A stretch of DNA of 55,963 bases from an uncultured Desulfuromonadales bacterium. Lineage in GTDB: Bacteria > Desulfobacterota > Desulfuromonadia > Desulfuromonadales > Geopsychrobacteraceae. The stretch is taken from the NCBI GenBank assembly GCA_945787295.1, contig CALZHQ010000020.1, positions 1 through 55,963 of the forward strand. Reading direction: 5' to 3'. The position numbers and the translations under genes were made by a program. A model generated the notes under the pieces. The model was not told the DNA's origin and did no database searches. It was given only the letters and a program-made list of their open reading frames with translations. Of this stretch, positions 49,560 to 55,963 are shown one piece after another (position 1 is the stretch's first letter; the number at the start of each line of letters is the position of its first letter).

Positions 49560-50636
49560 TTATTTGACCTCGTTTTCGCTTAAGATTTTCCAGCTTACGT
49601 TCTCTTTCTTCATCACCAGCTGCTTGGTCACTGTGTCCGCGTAAGTGTTTGATCTGAACGATTTGATAAATTCGACTCGTGAATAGGTCGGATCGACGAC
49701 ATCAATTTTGATGTCCTCCAGGGAAACATTGATAAACTTTGGCCGCTTCAACCGTGTTCTGCGCTGTTTCTCCGACGTCGTGCGGCCTATGGAGGCGGGT
49801 AACTGCAAGGCCGGTGAGTACAAAGACAGGTACTTCTCTACGTTTTGTTCTGTCCATGCCTTGCTCCAGCCATTAACCGCTCTTTCTATTCTGGATACGA
49901 CCTGCGTCGAATCAGGCGCTGTCGGTTTTTTCAGCCCTGTTTTGCGACTTGTCTGGGAGCTCTTTTTTTGCCCGGGGGGCGGCTGGAGAACCATTGTTCT
50001 TGCCGGCGGGTTTTGTTCTGCCGTGAGTATTGCCATTTGTCGAGTCAGGGCCGTCTTTTCAGCGCCAGTCTTGTGCAGGAGTAGTTCGTTGTTTCGGCCC
50101 TGCTCAACTGCGGTAGCCAAATCGGCTTGAAGCGGTTGTCGCTTGATTTCAGCGCCCTGGGCCAGGTTCTGTTGTTCTGTAAGTTTCTTCTGGATGCTGG
50201 CGAACTTCTCTTCCAGAGCCTGTTGATCACTTTTCCATTGCTCTTGTTTTTCACGGGAGTTTTTATCTGCCGAACGTTCTGATAACTGCTCAGCGGTGAT
50301 CACTCCTTTTTCCTTTTGTGCCTGCCTTAACTCTTTATCCCGCTTGTCCAGCCGGAGCATGAGGTCCACTTTTTTAGAGCTCTGTAGCTTTAGCTGGTGC
50401 TTCAGAGCTTTATTCTCGTTGCCCAGTTTGCTCTTCAGAGCGGCGAGCTTTTCCTCAAGTTCCTGACGTTCGCTTATCAGCTGTTTTTTTTCTGCCTGTA
50501 GAATGGCGTAGTGAATTTTTAGCTGCTTGAGCTCAATTTCCTGAGCAGCCGGGGATGTTTCGATCGCTTGCACTAAACCGGGTAGCACAGCGAGAGTACA
50601 CATGAGGAGGATGGATATCGGTATTTTAGATTTCAT
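49560..50636 (-). CDS. Secreted coiled-coil protein with C-terminal NTF2-like (Cds6-type) domain
   Basis: A 358-residue exported protein. Signal peptide to about residue 24 (VQA). Residues 35-215 form a long, charged coiled coil (EIELKQLKIHYAILQAEKKQ and following). After a Pro/Lys linker, residues 245-358 form an NTF2-like domain (GWSKAWTEQNVEKYLSLYSP, SLEDIKIDVVDPTYSRVEF, WKILSE), like the C-terminal domain of the L,D-transpeptidase Cds6. The catalytic YkuD domain is absent. It may anchor a cell-envelope or cytoskeletal partner. ATG 50636 follows AAAGGTAGC. Confidence 0.8.
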   Translation of the reverse strand: MKSKIPISILLMCTLAVLPGLVQAIETSPAAQEIELKQLKIHYAILQAEKKQLISERQELEEKLAALKSKLGNENKALKHQLKLQSSKKVDLMLRLDKRDKELRQAQKEKGVITAEQLSERSADKNSREKQEQWKSDQQALEEKFASIQKKLTEQQNLAQGAEIKRQPLQADLATAVEQGRNNELLLHKTGAEKTALTRQMAILTAEQNPPARTMVLQPPPGQKKSSQTSRKTGLKKPTAPDSTQVVSRIERAVNGWSKAWTEQNVEKYLSLYSPALQLPASIGRTTSEKQRRTRLKRPKFINVSLEDIKIDVVDPTYSRVEFIKSFRSNTYADTVTKQLVMKKENVSWKILSENEVK

Positions 50637-50721
50637 GTGCTACCTTTCAAAAACTCGCTTGAGGCACCATTGGCGCCTGCCCCCACGGCGGTCTCTATGT
50701 TTTGAGTTTAGATCACAAAAT

Positions 50722-50756
50722 GCAAAAAGCCACCCCTGACAAATCAGGAGTGGCCT
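50722..50756 (-). terminator. Rho-independent terminator
   Basis: Minus strand GCCAC…GTGGC with inner TCCTGA/TCAGG pairing and TTTTTGC tail. It lies just past the stop of the coding-like frame at 50785-50999. Confidence 0.6.
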
Positions 50757-50784
50757 TAAAAAGTTTGATTGTTTACAGGTCAGC

Positions 50785-50999
50785 CTACCTTTTACTCGTC
50801 AGCTTAACTTTTTTAGAGGGGCCTTGATTTATATTTCTAATGTTGTGGCAATGAAATTCACTATCGCCCACTTGGCTGGCAGTGTAGTTTGAACTGGAAT
50901 AGTCTTTATAGGAAACGTTTAAGGTCAAGGATAATACGCGTGAGGCCCTGTCATTCGTGTTGTTCTCCAGGTGGAGATTGTGATGACAGAAGAAATTAG
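50785..50999 (-). pseudogene. Coding-like reverse-strand fragment before a terminator
   Basis: The reverse strand is open for about 70 codons and reads like a folded protein (NLHLENNTNDRASRVLSL, NVSYKDYSSSNYTASQVGDS, EFHCHNIRNINQGPSKKVKL), ending with a stop 30 bases before a hairpin terminator. There is no start codon or ribosome binding site on the 5' side, where cheW begins. The likely cause is loss of the 5' part of a gene, whose 3' end and terminator survive. Family not recognised. Confidence 0.35.
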
Positions 51000-51477
51000 T
51001 AAGGCTCTCAATTCAGCGCAGGATAGCGAAAATTCACAAAAAGATCTGTTTTTAACCTTTCATGTCAATGGAGAAAATTACGGTCTTGAAGTCGCTCATA
51101 TCATTGAAATTACCGGTATTCAGCGGATTACCTCAGTACCCGATTTGCCTGATTATCTAAAAGGGGTTGTCAATATGCGCGGTCTTGTTATTCCGGTGAT
51201 GGATGTTCGTTTGCGTTTCGGAATGTCCGAACGTGCTTCAGATGAACGTACCTGTATGATTTTTGTTCGATTTGAAAACATTACGGTTGGTCTTCTGGTC
51301 GACCGGGTAAATGACGTAAAAGAAATACCTGCTGGGAAAATAGAACCACCACCCCGAACTGGTGCCAAAGAGGCCTGCTATATCAAAGGACTGGGGAAAT
51401 CCGAGAGTGCTGTCAATATATTGCTCGACACGAAAGAATTACTCACCTTTGGGCGAATGGCTGCAGAGAGCGAATAA
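50983..51477 (+). CDS. cheW: Chemotaxis coupling protein CheW
   Basis: A 164-residue CheW domain: FLTFHVNGENYGLEVAHIIE, the LPDYLKGVVNMRGLVIPVMD arch and VGLLVDRVNDVKEIP. It links chemoreceptors to CheA at receptor arrays. ATG 50983 follows GGTGGAG; the frame upstream is open but lacks a better site. No cheA or receptor gene is adjacent, so it likely serves a cluster elsewhere. Confidence 0.93.
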   Translation: MTEEISKALNSAQDSENSQKDLFLTFHVNGENYGLEVAHIIEITGIQRITSVPDLPDYLKGVVNMRGLVIPVMDVRLRFGMSERASDERTCMIFVRFENITVGLLVDRVNDVKEIPAGKIEPPPRTGAKEACYIKGLGKSESAVNILLDTKELLTFGRMAAESE

Positions 51478-51800
51478 TCTCTAAAGCCTATTTTCTCCAG
51501 GCGGAATAAAATAACACCGCTGGCGATAGCCGCAGCAGCGGCATTATAAGTTAACACATGGATTTTGAGTTAGCCGCCAAGTAGGCTTTCTTCATGTCTG
51601 GATCCCCAGTAACTCTTCACTTGTCTCTTTAGCAACAATATTCACGGTATCAAGCAGATACCCATCGATGGTTCGTCAAACAGCGGTAAATTGCATCCGG
51701 TCATCAGTGCGCGCCTGACCGCCAGCATTTAGTGTTCCCCATTTTCAATTAGATCATATAGGCTATTCTCAAAGATCCTTCGCCTGCAGTCAATTTGAGA
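51478..51800. other. Intergenic region with a livF remnant
   Basis: A 323-base region before the tiny genes. The livF remnant at 51570-51731 fills half of it. A short hydrophobic-looking stretch precedes it. No promoter stands out. Confidence 0.45.
51570..51731 (-). pseudogene. Decayed livF C-terminal fragment
   Basis: The minus-strand segment matches the 3' end of the intact livF at 55168 over two colinear blocks (51570-51668 and 51670-51731), about 75-80% identical by eye. The stop (TTA) is aligned. A segment of about 110 bases of livF between the blocks is missing. Landmarks such as the VLDTGNIVAEGTSEELLG and MTGCKILLL regions are recognisable but interrupted. A second livF copy has been largely deleted. 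Confidence 0.65.
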
Positions 51801-51947
51801 ATGACAATAGTGGACGAGACAGTAGGGGCAATATTTATGGGTGACATTGCCGATTACGCTGTGCAGGCGGTTGAGATAACACCTCGGAAAGCTAAACGTG
51901 CTACCATGGACAAAATATTGTGTCGAAAAAAACTGTATTGCGAATGA
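51801..51947 (+). CDS. Possible 48-aa small protein, upstream partner of the Lys-rich gene
   Basis: A 48-codon frame with a protein-like composition (MTIVDETVGAIFMGDIADYA, then VEITPRKAKRATMDKILCRK). The ribosome binding site is weak (TTGAGA). It ends 12 bases before the 34-aa gene, suggesting coupling. I do not recognise it, and it could be fortuitous. Confidence 0.35.
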   Translation: MTIVDETVGAIFMGDIADYAVQAVEITPRKAKRATMDKILCRKKLYCE

Positions 51948-51959
51948 GAAGGAAAAGTT

Positions 51960-52064
51960 ATGGGTAAAGGTATGGACAGCAAAAAGTCGGAGAAAAAAGA
52001 ACCGGCCAAAAGTATGAAAGAAAAAAAGGCCGATAAAAAAGCCAAAAAAGCTGAAAAGAAGTAG
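51960..52064 (+). CDS. Tiny Lys-rich protein (34 aa)
   Basis: A 34-residue product (MGKGMDSKKSEKKEPAKSMK and onward) that is half Lys/Glu. AAGGAAAAGTTA precedes the ATG. Similar tiny 'GKG…KKEPKK' proteins are scattered in proteobacteria. A strong terminator lies downstream. Function unknown; probably nucleic-acid associated. Confidence 0.6.
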   Translation: MGKGMDSKKSEKKEPAKSMKEKKADKKAKKAEKK

Positions 52065-52116
52065 TAGCCCGGGAGGTTTTTTGTTCATCCCGGATTGAGA
52101 TCATGATACAAGGCAG

Positions 52117-52154
52117 GCGGCCTGAAACCGGTATGGTTTCAGGCCGCTGTTATT
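52117..52154 (+). terminator. Rho-independent terminator of the tiny Lys-rich gene
   Basis: GCGGCCTGAAAC and GTTTCAGGCCGC form a perfect 12-bp stem with a 7-base loop, followed by TGTTATT. Confidence 0.75.
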
Positions 52155-52220
52155 AACGCTTGCGCGACGGGATCAGAATGATCGTTTTTTTGCGCAGCAA
52201 GATTGGATAGAAAAGTTACT

Positions 52221-53069
52221 ATGAAAATTCCCCAAAGGTTGGAACCTCTGCTTCTGGATGGTTTGATAGACGAGGTTCTTGGCCAGTTGATGAGCGGAAA
52301 AGAGTCTGACGTTTACGTGGTGCGCTCTCATGGCGAAATGCGCTGTGCCAAAGTTTACAAAGATATTCAGCATCGTAGTTTCAGTAAGCAGACGCAGTAT
52401 ACCGAAGGTCGCAAGGTGCGTAACAGCCGTCGTGCGCGGGCGTTGGAGAAACACAGTAAATACGGTCGTAAGGAGCAGGAAGTGGTCTGGCAGAACGCCG
52501 AGGTCGATGCCCTCAGTAGTCTGGCTGCCGTCGGCGTGCGCGTTCCCAAACCGCATATCTTTTCCGAAGGGGTTTTGCTGATGGATCTGGTGCTCGATGG
52601 CGCTGGCGATGTTGCTCCCCGTCTTAACGATTTGCGTCTGACCAGAACCTTGGCCCTGCAGTATCACCGTTTGTTGATCGACGAGGTGGTGCGCATGCTC
52701 TGCGCCGGACTGATTCACGGTGACCTCTCCGAGTTCAATATTCTGGTCGCCGCCGACGGGCCGGTCATCATCGATCTGCCGCAGGTCATCGACGCTGCCG
52801 CAAACAACAATGCTAAACGGCTGTTTGTGCGGGATGTCGATAACTTGGCTGCTTACTTCGGTCAGTTTGCTCCCGAACTGTTGACCACTGCCTTTGCCGA
52901 GGAAATCTGGAATATCTACGAAAGCGGTGATCTGCTTCCGGGGATTCCATTAACCGGCCAGTTTGTCGGCAGCACCAAGGCGGCCGATGTCGATGATGTG
53001 CTGCAAGAGATTGAAGATTCGCGTCTCGAAGCGCTGGAGAGAGAAGCTCGCCGGGCGATGGTTGCATAA
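52221..53069 (+). CDS. RIO1-family atypical serine kinase
   Basis: A 282-residue RIO kinase. Visible: ATP-binding SGKESDVYVVRSHGEMRCAK (Lys), catalytic loop LIHGDLSEFNILV and metal-binding VIIDLPQVID. RIO kinases act in late ribosome assembly in eukaryotes and archaea; bacterial copies are of unknown role. C-terminal helix LQEIEDSRLEALEREARRA. Start ATG 52221 with weak GATAGAAAAG upstream. Confidence 0.92.
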   Translation: MKIPQRLEPLLLDGLIDEVLGQLMSGKESDVYVVRSHGEMRCAKVYKDIQHRSFSKQTQYTEGRKVRNSRRARALEKHSKYGRKEQEVVWQNAEVDALSSLAAVGVRVPKPHIFSEGVLLMDLVLDGAGDVAPRLNDLRLTRTLALQYHRLLIDEVVRMLCAGLIHGDLSEFNILVAADGPVIIDLPQVIDAAANNNAKRLFVRDVDNLAAYFGQFAPELLTTAFAEEIWNIYESGDLLPGIPLTGQFVGSTKAADVDDVLQEIEDSRLEALEREARRAMVA

Positions 53070-53135
53070 TTTCTGCTTTGAAAACTGTTCGGTGCCCATC
53101 TGGAGGCTCCGCATAGAGACGAAATAGGACCGAAC

Positions 53136-54017
53136 TTGGGGATCTCCAAATACCCGTCATGTGTCAGCCTCCCTCGCGCCCCAAAACCCTATCCTGCAAT
53201 TCTCGATTTTTTAGCGCAGAGGTTTCCCTTTGTTGGGCGATCGGTCTGGCAGCAGCGGATTTTGCAGGGCAAGGTTCTGGGTGAGACGGGGAGTCCGATT
53301 GACTGCGAGACGTCTTATGTTCCGCTGCAGCGCCTCTTTTACTTTCGCGAATCGCAACAGGAACCGCTGATCCCGCTGGAAGAGAAGATCCTCTTTCAAA
53401 ATGATGAGCTGCTCGTCGCCTGCAAACCGCCATTTCTCCCTGTAGTGCCCGCGGGGCCTTATGTCAATGAGTGCCTGCTCCACCGCCTGAAACTGAAAAC
53501 CGGCAACAGCGATCTGGTTCCCCTCCACCGGATCGACCGAGAGACCTCAGGGCTGGTGCTGTTTTCTTTGAATCGGGCGACCCGTGGACTTTACGGTGAG
53601 CTCTTTGCTGCCGGCCGGATTGAGAAAACCTATCAGGCCGTGGCGGTGGTTTCGCAGCGTTTGACCGCAAGGGAATGGACGGTGGAGAATCGTCTGGTGA
53701 AAGCGGAGCCATGGTTTCGGAGCAAGGCCGTTGCCGGGGCCATTAATGCTCGGTCGCGGATTGAACTGGTGGATTACAATGACCAGCGGGCGCATTTTTT
53801 GCTCCATCCGCAGACCGGTAAGCAGCATCAGCTCCGAGTGCATATGAGCGGACTCGGCTTCGGTATCCTCAACGACCGGTATTATCCCGAGTTACTGCCC
53901 AAGCAGGCTGACGATCTGGAGAACCCGCTGCAGTTGCTTGCCCGCAGCGTGAAATTTACCGACCCTATTTCTGGTGAAAAGATGGCTTTTGAGACTGAGC
54001 GCAAATTGTTCTTTTAG
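53136..54017 (+). CDS. RluA-family pseudouridine synthase
   Basis: A 293-residue synthase that isomerises uridine in rRNA or tRNA. Catalytic Asp in HRIDRETSGLVLFS; other family motifs are LLVACKPPFLPVVP, EKTYQAVAVV and HPQTGKQHQLRVHMSGLG. N-terminal part carries an S4-like short region (LDFLAQRFPFVGRS). The start is probably TTG 53136 (AGGA upstream), which leads directly into the S4-like region. It overlaps the hotdog gene convergently by 53 bases. Confidence 0.9.
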   Translation: MGISKYPSCVSLPRAPKPYPAILDFLAQRFPFVGRSVWQQRILQGKVLGETGSPIDCETSYVPLQRLFYFRESQQEPLIPLEEKILFQNDELLVACKPPFLPVVPAGPYVNECLLHRLKLKTGNSDLVPLHRIDRETSGLVLFSLNRATRGLYGELFAAGRIEKTYQAVAVVSQRLTAREWTVENRLVKAEPWFRSKAVAGAINARSRIELVDYNDQRAHFLLHPQTGKQHQLRVHMSGLGFGILNDRYYPELLPKQADDLENPLQLLARSVKFTDPISGEKMAFETERKLFF

Positions 54018-54540
54018 CCTGTGCGGATGATTCCTTGCCGACTGATAACTCGTCCGGACATTTATTATCCGGACAGAACCAGCTCTCTTCGGCAAAGGCG
54101 CTATCGGTGATCTGATCGACTTGTCGTTTTAAAAACTTGCCAGTGGCCGAGACCGCGATCTCGCCATTCGGTAAGTAAAGTTCTCCGCTGCCTTCAAACA
54201 TCCGGCCACCCTCTTTAGTGATACGACCGACAACCTTTAGCTCTACTCCTAACGGCACCGGTTTCCGGTATTTGACCTGCAGGTCGACGGTTACGCCGAA
54301 GCTGTTCTGGTCGTGATAAGCCATGATTGCCCGGCCGATGGTCTCGTCCAGAATCGCCGCTGAAATTCCACCGTGGACGATGCCCGGATAGCTCTGGTGC
54401 TGGTCGATCGGCTGGAACAGGCCGATCACTTCGTTGTCGGTGGTTTCATAGAATCGGGTCTTGAGGCCGAACGGGTTTTCGATGCCGCAGACCATGCAAT
54501 CTTTGGAGATATTCTGGCTGTTTCTGATTTTGTGGTTCAT
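53965..54540 (-). CDS. PaaI-type hotdog thioesterase with extended C-terminus
   Basis: A 191-residue hotdog protein. Residues 1-20 carry a CMVCG motif; the core has GIVHGGISAAILDETIGRAI (PaaI-like active-site helix) and VTVDLQVKYRKPVP. The last 50 residues after FLKRQVDQI are unusual, containing WFCPDNKCPDEL, and overlap the pseudouridine-synthase gene. Cytosolic acyl-CoA thioesterase; substrate unknown. ATG 54540 has GGAGttttcctc upstream. Confidence 0.85.
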   Translation of the reverse strand: MNHKIRNSQNISKDCMVCGIENPFGLKTRFYETTDNEVIGLFQPIDQHQSYPGIVHGGISAAILDETIGRAIMAYHDQNSFGVTVDLQVKYRKPVPLGVELKVVGRITKEGGRMFEGSGELYLPNGEIAVSATGKFLKRQVDQITDSAFAEESWFCPDNKCPDELSVGKESSAQAKRTICAQSQKPSFHQK

Positions 54541-54607
54541 GAGGAAAACTCCGGTTCGGGGCTTCTCCACAGGAGCCTGTCCCCTTTACTTTGTTGGGGG
54601 CCAGGGG

Positions 54608-55027
54608 TTAATGGGTCTGCCAGTAGTTTCGCCAGCGCTGCTGGCCTGCGGCACTGTTAAACTGCTTTGGCAGCTGGCAAAGACAGCCCTGCTGCAGATC
54701 AAGCGTTGCATAATTTGGGATGAGTGCTAAACATTGGCATGGTCGCTCAGTCATCGATAATCGACAGCCGTTAGCATCGAGAAACGCGCATCCTGAGGCC
54801 AATGAGCGGGGGGCAGGGACCGGGACTCCAGTGTTTTCCCATAATACCAGCCCCAATTCAGCTTTTCGTTTTCGCAGTTGTGCTAGCGTCAAATGTTGCC
54901 CTGCAAAAAAAATCTCGAAAAAACGTTCGGGGTCAATCCAGACTCCAGGACTCCCCTGGCAGCACCGCCCACCACATTCAATACAGAGTTTTAAATCGAG
55001 GGAGTGGTCTTCATTCGTTTCAATCAT
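54608..55027 (-). CDS. YkgJ-family cysteine-cluster protein
   Basis: A 139-residue protein with the zinc/iron-chelating YkgJ domain: CIECGGRCCQG (C15, C18, C22, C23), GCAFLDANGCRL and RPCQCLALIPNY, followed by CLCQLPK. Eight Cys are candidate ligands. Role unknown; often near membrane or redox genes. No strong ribosome binding site. Monocistronic. Confidence 0.85.
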   Translation of the reverse strand: MIETNEDHSLDLKLCIECGGRCCQGSPGVWIDPERFFEIFFAGQHLTLAQLRKRKAELGLVLWENTGVPVPAPRSLASGCAFLDANGCRLSMTERPCQCLALIPNYATLDLQQGCLCQLPKQFNSAAGQQRWRNYWQTH

Positions 55028-55167
55028 CTGTGCCAGTTTTCAAAGTGTTGTGTTAAGAAACGAACTAAAGAAACCTGTATTCTGACCGTCAGCAGGGTGG
55101 TCTGACGTGGCTGTCTAATGTCGTAATAAAGCGTAGCGACAAAGAAACTGAGTTGGATGTTGAGACA

Positions 55168-55893
55168 TTAGCCGCCTAAATATGCTTTTTTCACCTCAGG
55201 ATTACCCAGCAACTCCTCACTGGTCCCCTCGGCGACAATATTGCCGGTATCGAGTACGTACCCCCGGTGTGCCAAATGCAAGGCCAGATTGGCATTCTGC
55301 TCAACCAGCAAGATCGTCATCCCTTCTTCGTTGAGCTGCTTCAGCTTACGGAACAGCTCGTACTTGAGCACCGGCGCCAGCCCCATCGAGGGCTCATCGA
55401 GCAGCAGGATTTTGCAGCCGGTCATCAGCGCCCGGCCAACCGCCAGCATCTGTTGCTCGCCACCGGAGAGCGATTCGCTGCGCTGGTTACGACGTTCTTT
55501 CAGGCGTGGGAAGAGGTCGAAGATCCGCTCGTATTCGGCATCCAGGTCGGCCCCCTTGGCACGGGAGTAGGTGGCAATTTTGAGATTCTCCATGACTGAC
55601 AGGTTGCCAAAGATCCGCCGTCCTTCAGGGGAGAGGGCGAGGTGCATCTTTTTCACCACGTCGCTCGGCCGGGCCTTGAGGATCGATTCGCCCATAAACT
55701 TGATATCGCCGCCGACCACTTTCGGCGCTTCTGGTGGTGGCAGCCGGGTGATGGAGTAGAGGCTGGTGGTCTTGCCTGCACCGTTGGCACCGATCAGGGT
55801 GACGATCTCGCCTTCGTTGACATGAAAGCTGATCCCGTGGAGCGCCTGGATATTGCCATACTTAACTTCGAGATTTTCAACTTGCAGCAGCAT
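55168..55893 (-). CDS. livF: Branched-chain amino acid ABC transporter ATP-binding protein LivF
   Basis: A 241-residue ABC ATPase: Walker A GANGAGKTT, signature LSGGEQQML, Walker B KILLLDEPS and the H-loop LVEQN. LivF partners with LivG, LivH and LivM for high-affinity uptake of leucine, isoleucine and valine. The ATG shares one base with the LivG stop (TGATG), a tight operon link. The intact copy accompanies a remnant at 51570. Confidence 0.96.
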   Translation of the reverse strand: MLLQVENLEVKYGNIQALHGISFHVNEGEIVTLIGANGAGKTTSLYSITRLPPPEAPKVVGGDIKFMGESILKARPSDVVKKMHLALSPEGRRIFGNLSVMENLKIATYSRAKGADLDAEYERIFDLFPRLKERRNQRSESLSGGEQQMLAVGRALMTGCKILLLDEPSMGLAPVLKYELFRKLKQLNEEGMTILLVEQNANLALHLAHRGYVLDTGNIVAEGTSEELLGNPEVKKAYLGG

Positions 55894-55963
55894 CAGATTA
55901 CATCATCTCCCAGATATGCGGTGATAACCGCAGGATGGTTGCGAATTTCGTCCGGCGTGCCTT
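55893..55963 (-). CDS. livG: LivG C-terminus (partial, runs off the window)
   Basis: The last 22 codons (GTPDEIRNHPAVITAYLGDD and so on) match the C-terminal end of LivG ATPases, ending TGA, which overlaps the livF ATG. The rest lies beyond the window. Its position upstream of livF is the standard liv order. Confidence 0.85.
   Translation of the reverse strand, partial: GTPDEIRNHPAVITAYLGDDVI

Noticed and set aside
51729..52088. 119-codon reverse Phe-rich frame across the tiny Lys-rich gene
   Set aside because: Poly-Phe composition is the reverse complement of Lys codons; no ribosome binding site.
1..55963. CRISPR arrays, rRNA genes, prophage
   Set aside because: No regularly spaced long repeats, no rRNA signatures. 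The only phage-like genes (DUF1353, serine recombinase) are isolated.

Overview
The window looks like a chromosomal segment of a Gram-negative anaerobe or microaerophile of the deltaproteobacterial / Desulfuromonadota type. This is inferred from gene content: a di-haem cytochrome c peroxidase, a selenoprotein of the GrdB/PrdB-like family, an SPFH-NfeD pair, a LivFG branched-chain amino acid transporter, a KamA-family radical SAM enzyme, an outer-membrane glycine-zipper lipoprotein and many small CxxC proteins. No rRNA, complete tRNA, CRISPR array or intact insertion sequence was seen.

Layout. 0-3.4 kb: dnaK, an HtpX-like M48 protease and a TrxC-type thioredoxin (protein quality control). 3.4-5.7 kb: a scarred segment with a SUMF1-type lipoprotein, gene fragments and IS21-like end repeats at both edges. 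5.7-14.7 kb: NHL protein, histidine phosphatase, a run of reverse-strand housekeeping genes (efpL/yeiP then NUDIX; patatin; hotdog thioesterase), a possible small transcript at 10.5-10.8 kb, then a GIDE-LemA-J-domain membrane cluster and arfB. 15-16.5 kb: cupin and two tiny genes. 16.5-20.2 kb: a tightly packed three-gene cassette (DUF885 peptidase, circularly permuted ATP-grasp-like protein, SAM methyltransferase). 20.2-24.8 kb: a multi-pass membrane protein with presenilin-like motifs, a GIY-YIG protein, a split SLC13 permease, a methyltransferase and an APH-like kinase. 25-37 kb: an accessory-looking, partly AT-rich region with small zinc proteins, a receiver protein lacking its phosphoacceptor Asp, SlyB-like and ferritin-like proteins, KamA, a tRNA-Asn 3' fragment, a RelE/Phd toxin-antitoxin pair, a serine recombinase, a cytochrome c peroxidase and a RelE-like protein carrying a zinc ribbon.

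37-40 kb: a rhodanese overlapping a gene that reads through an in-frame UGA with a well-placed SECIS-like hairpin. 41-50.6 kb: MltD-like transglycosylase, MocR regulator divergent from a PNPOx-like protein with a palindrome between them, a BI-1/YcxB pair, stomatin/NfeD, DUF2058, acyl-CoA enzymes and a coiled-coil secreted protein. 51-56 kb: CheW, a decayed livF copy, tiny basic proteins, a RIO kinase, a RluA pseudouridine synthase, a hotdog thioesterase, a YkgJ-like protein, livF and the end of livG.

Two features recur. Many tiny genes have clear ribosome binding sites. There are also decayed fragments (livF and BI-1 3' ends, a split permease, solo insertion-sequence ends), which suggest repeated insertion, duplication and deletion. 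The strongest candidates for something new are the Sec-encoding gene joined to a rhodanese, the DUF885/ATP-grasp/methyltransferase cassette, and the zinc-ribbon RelE-like pair.
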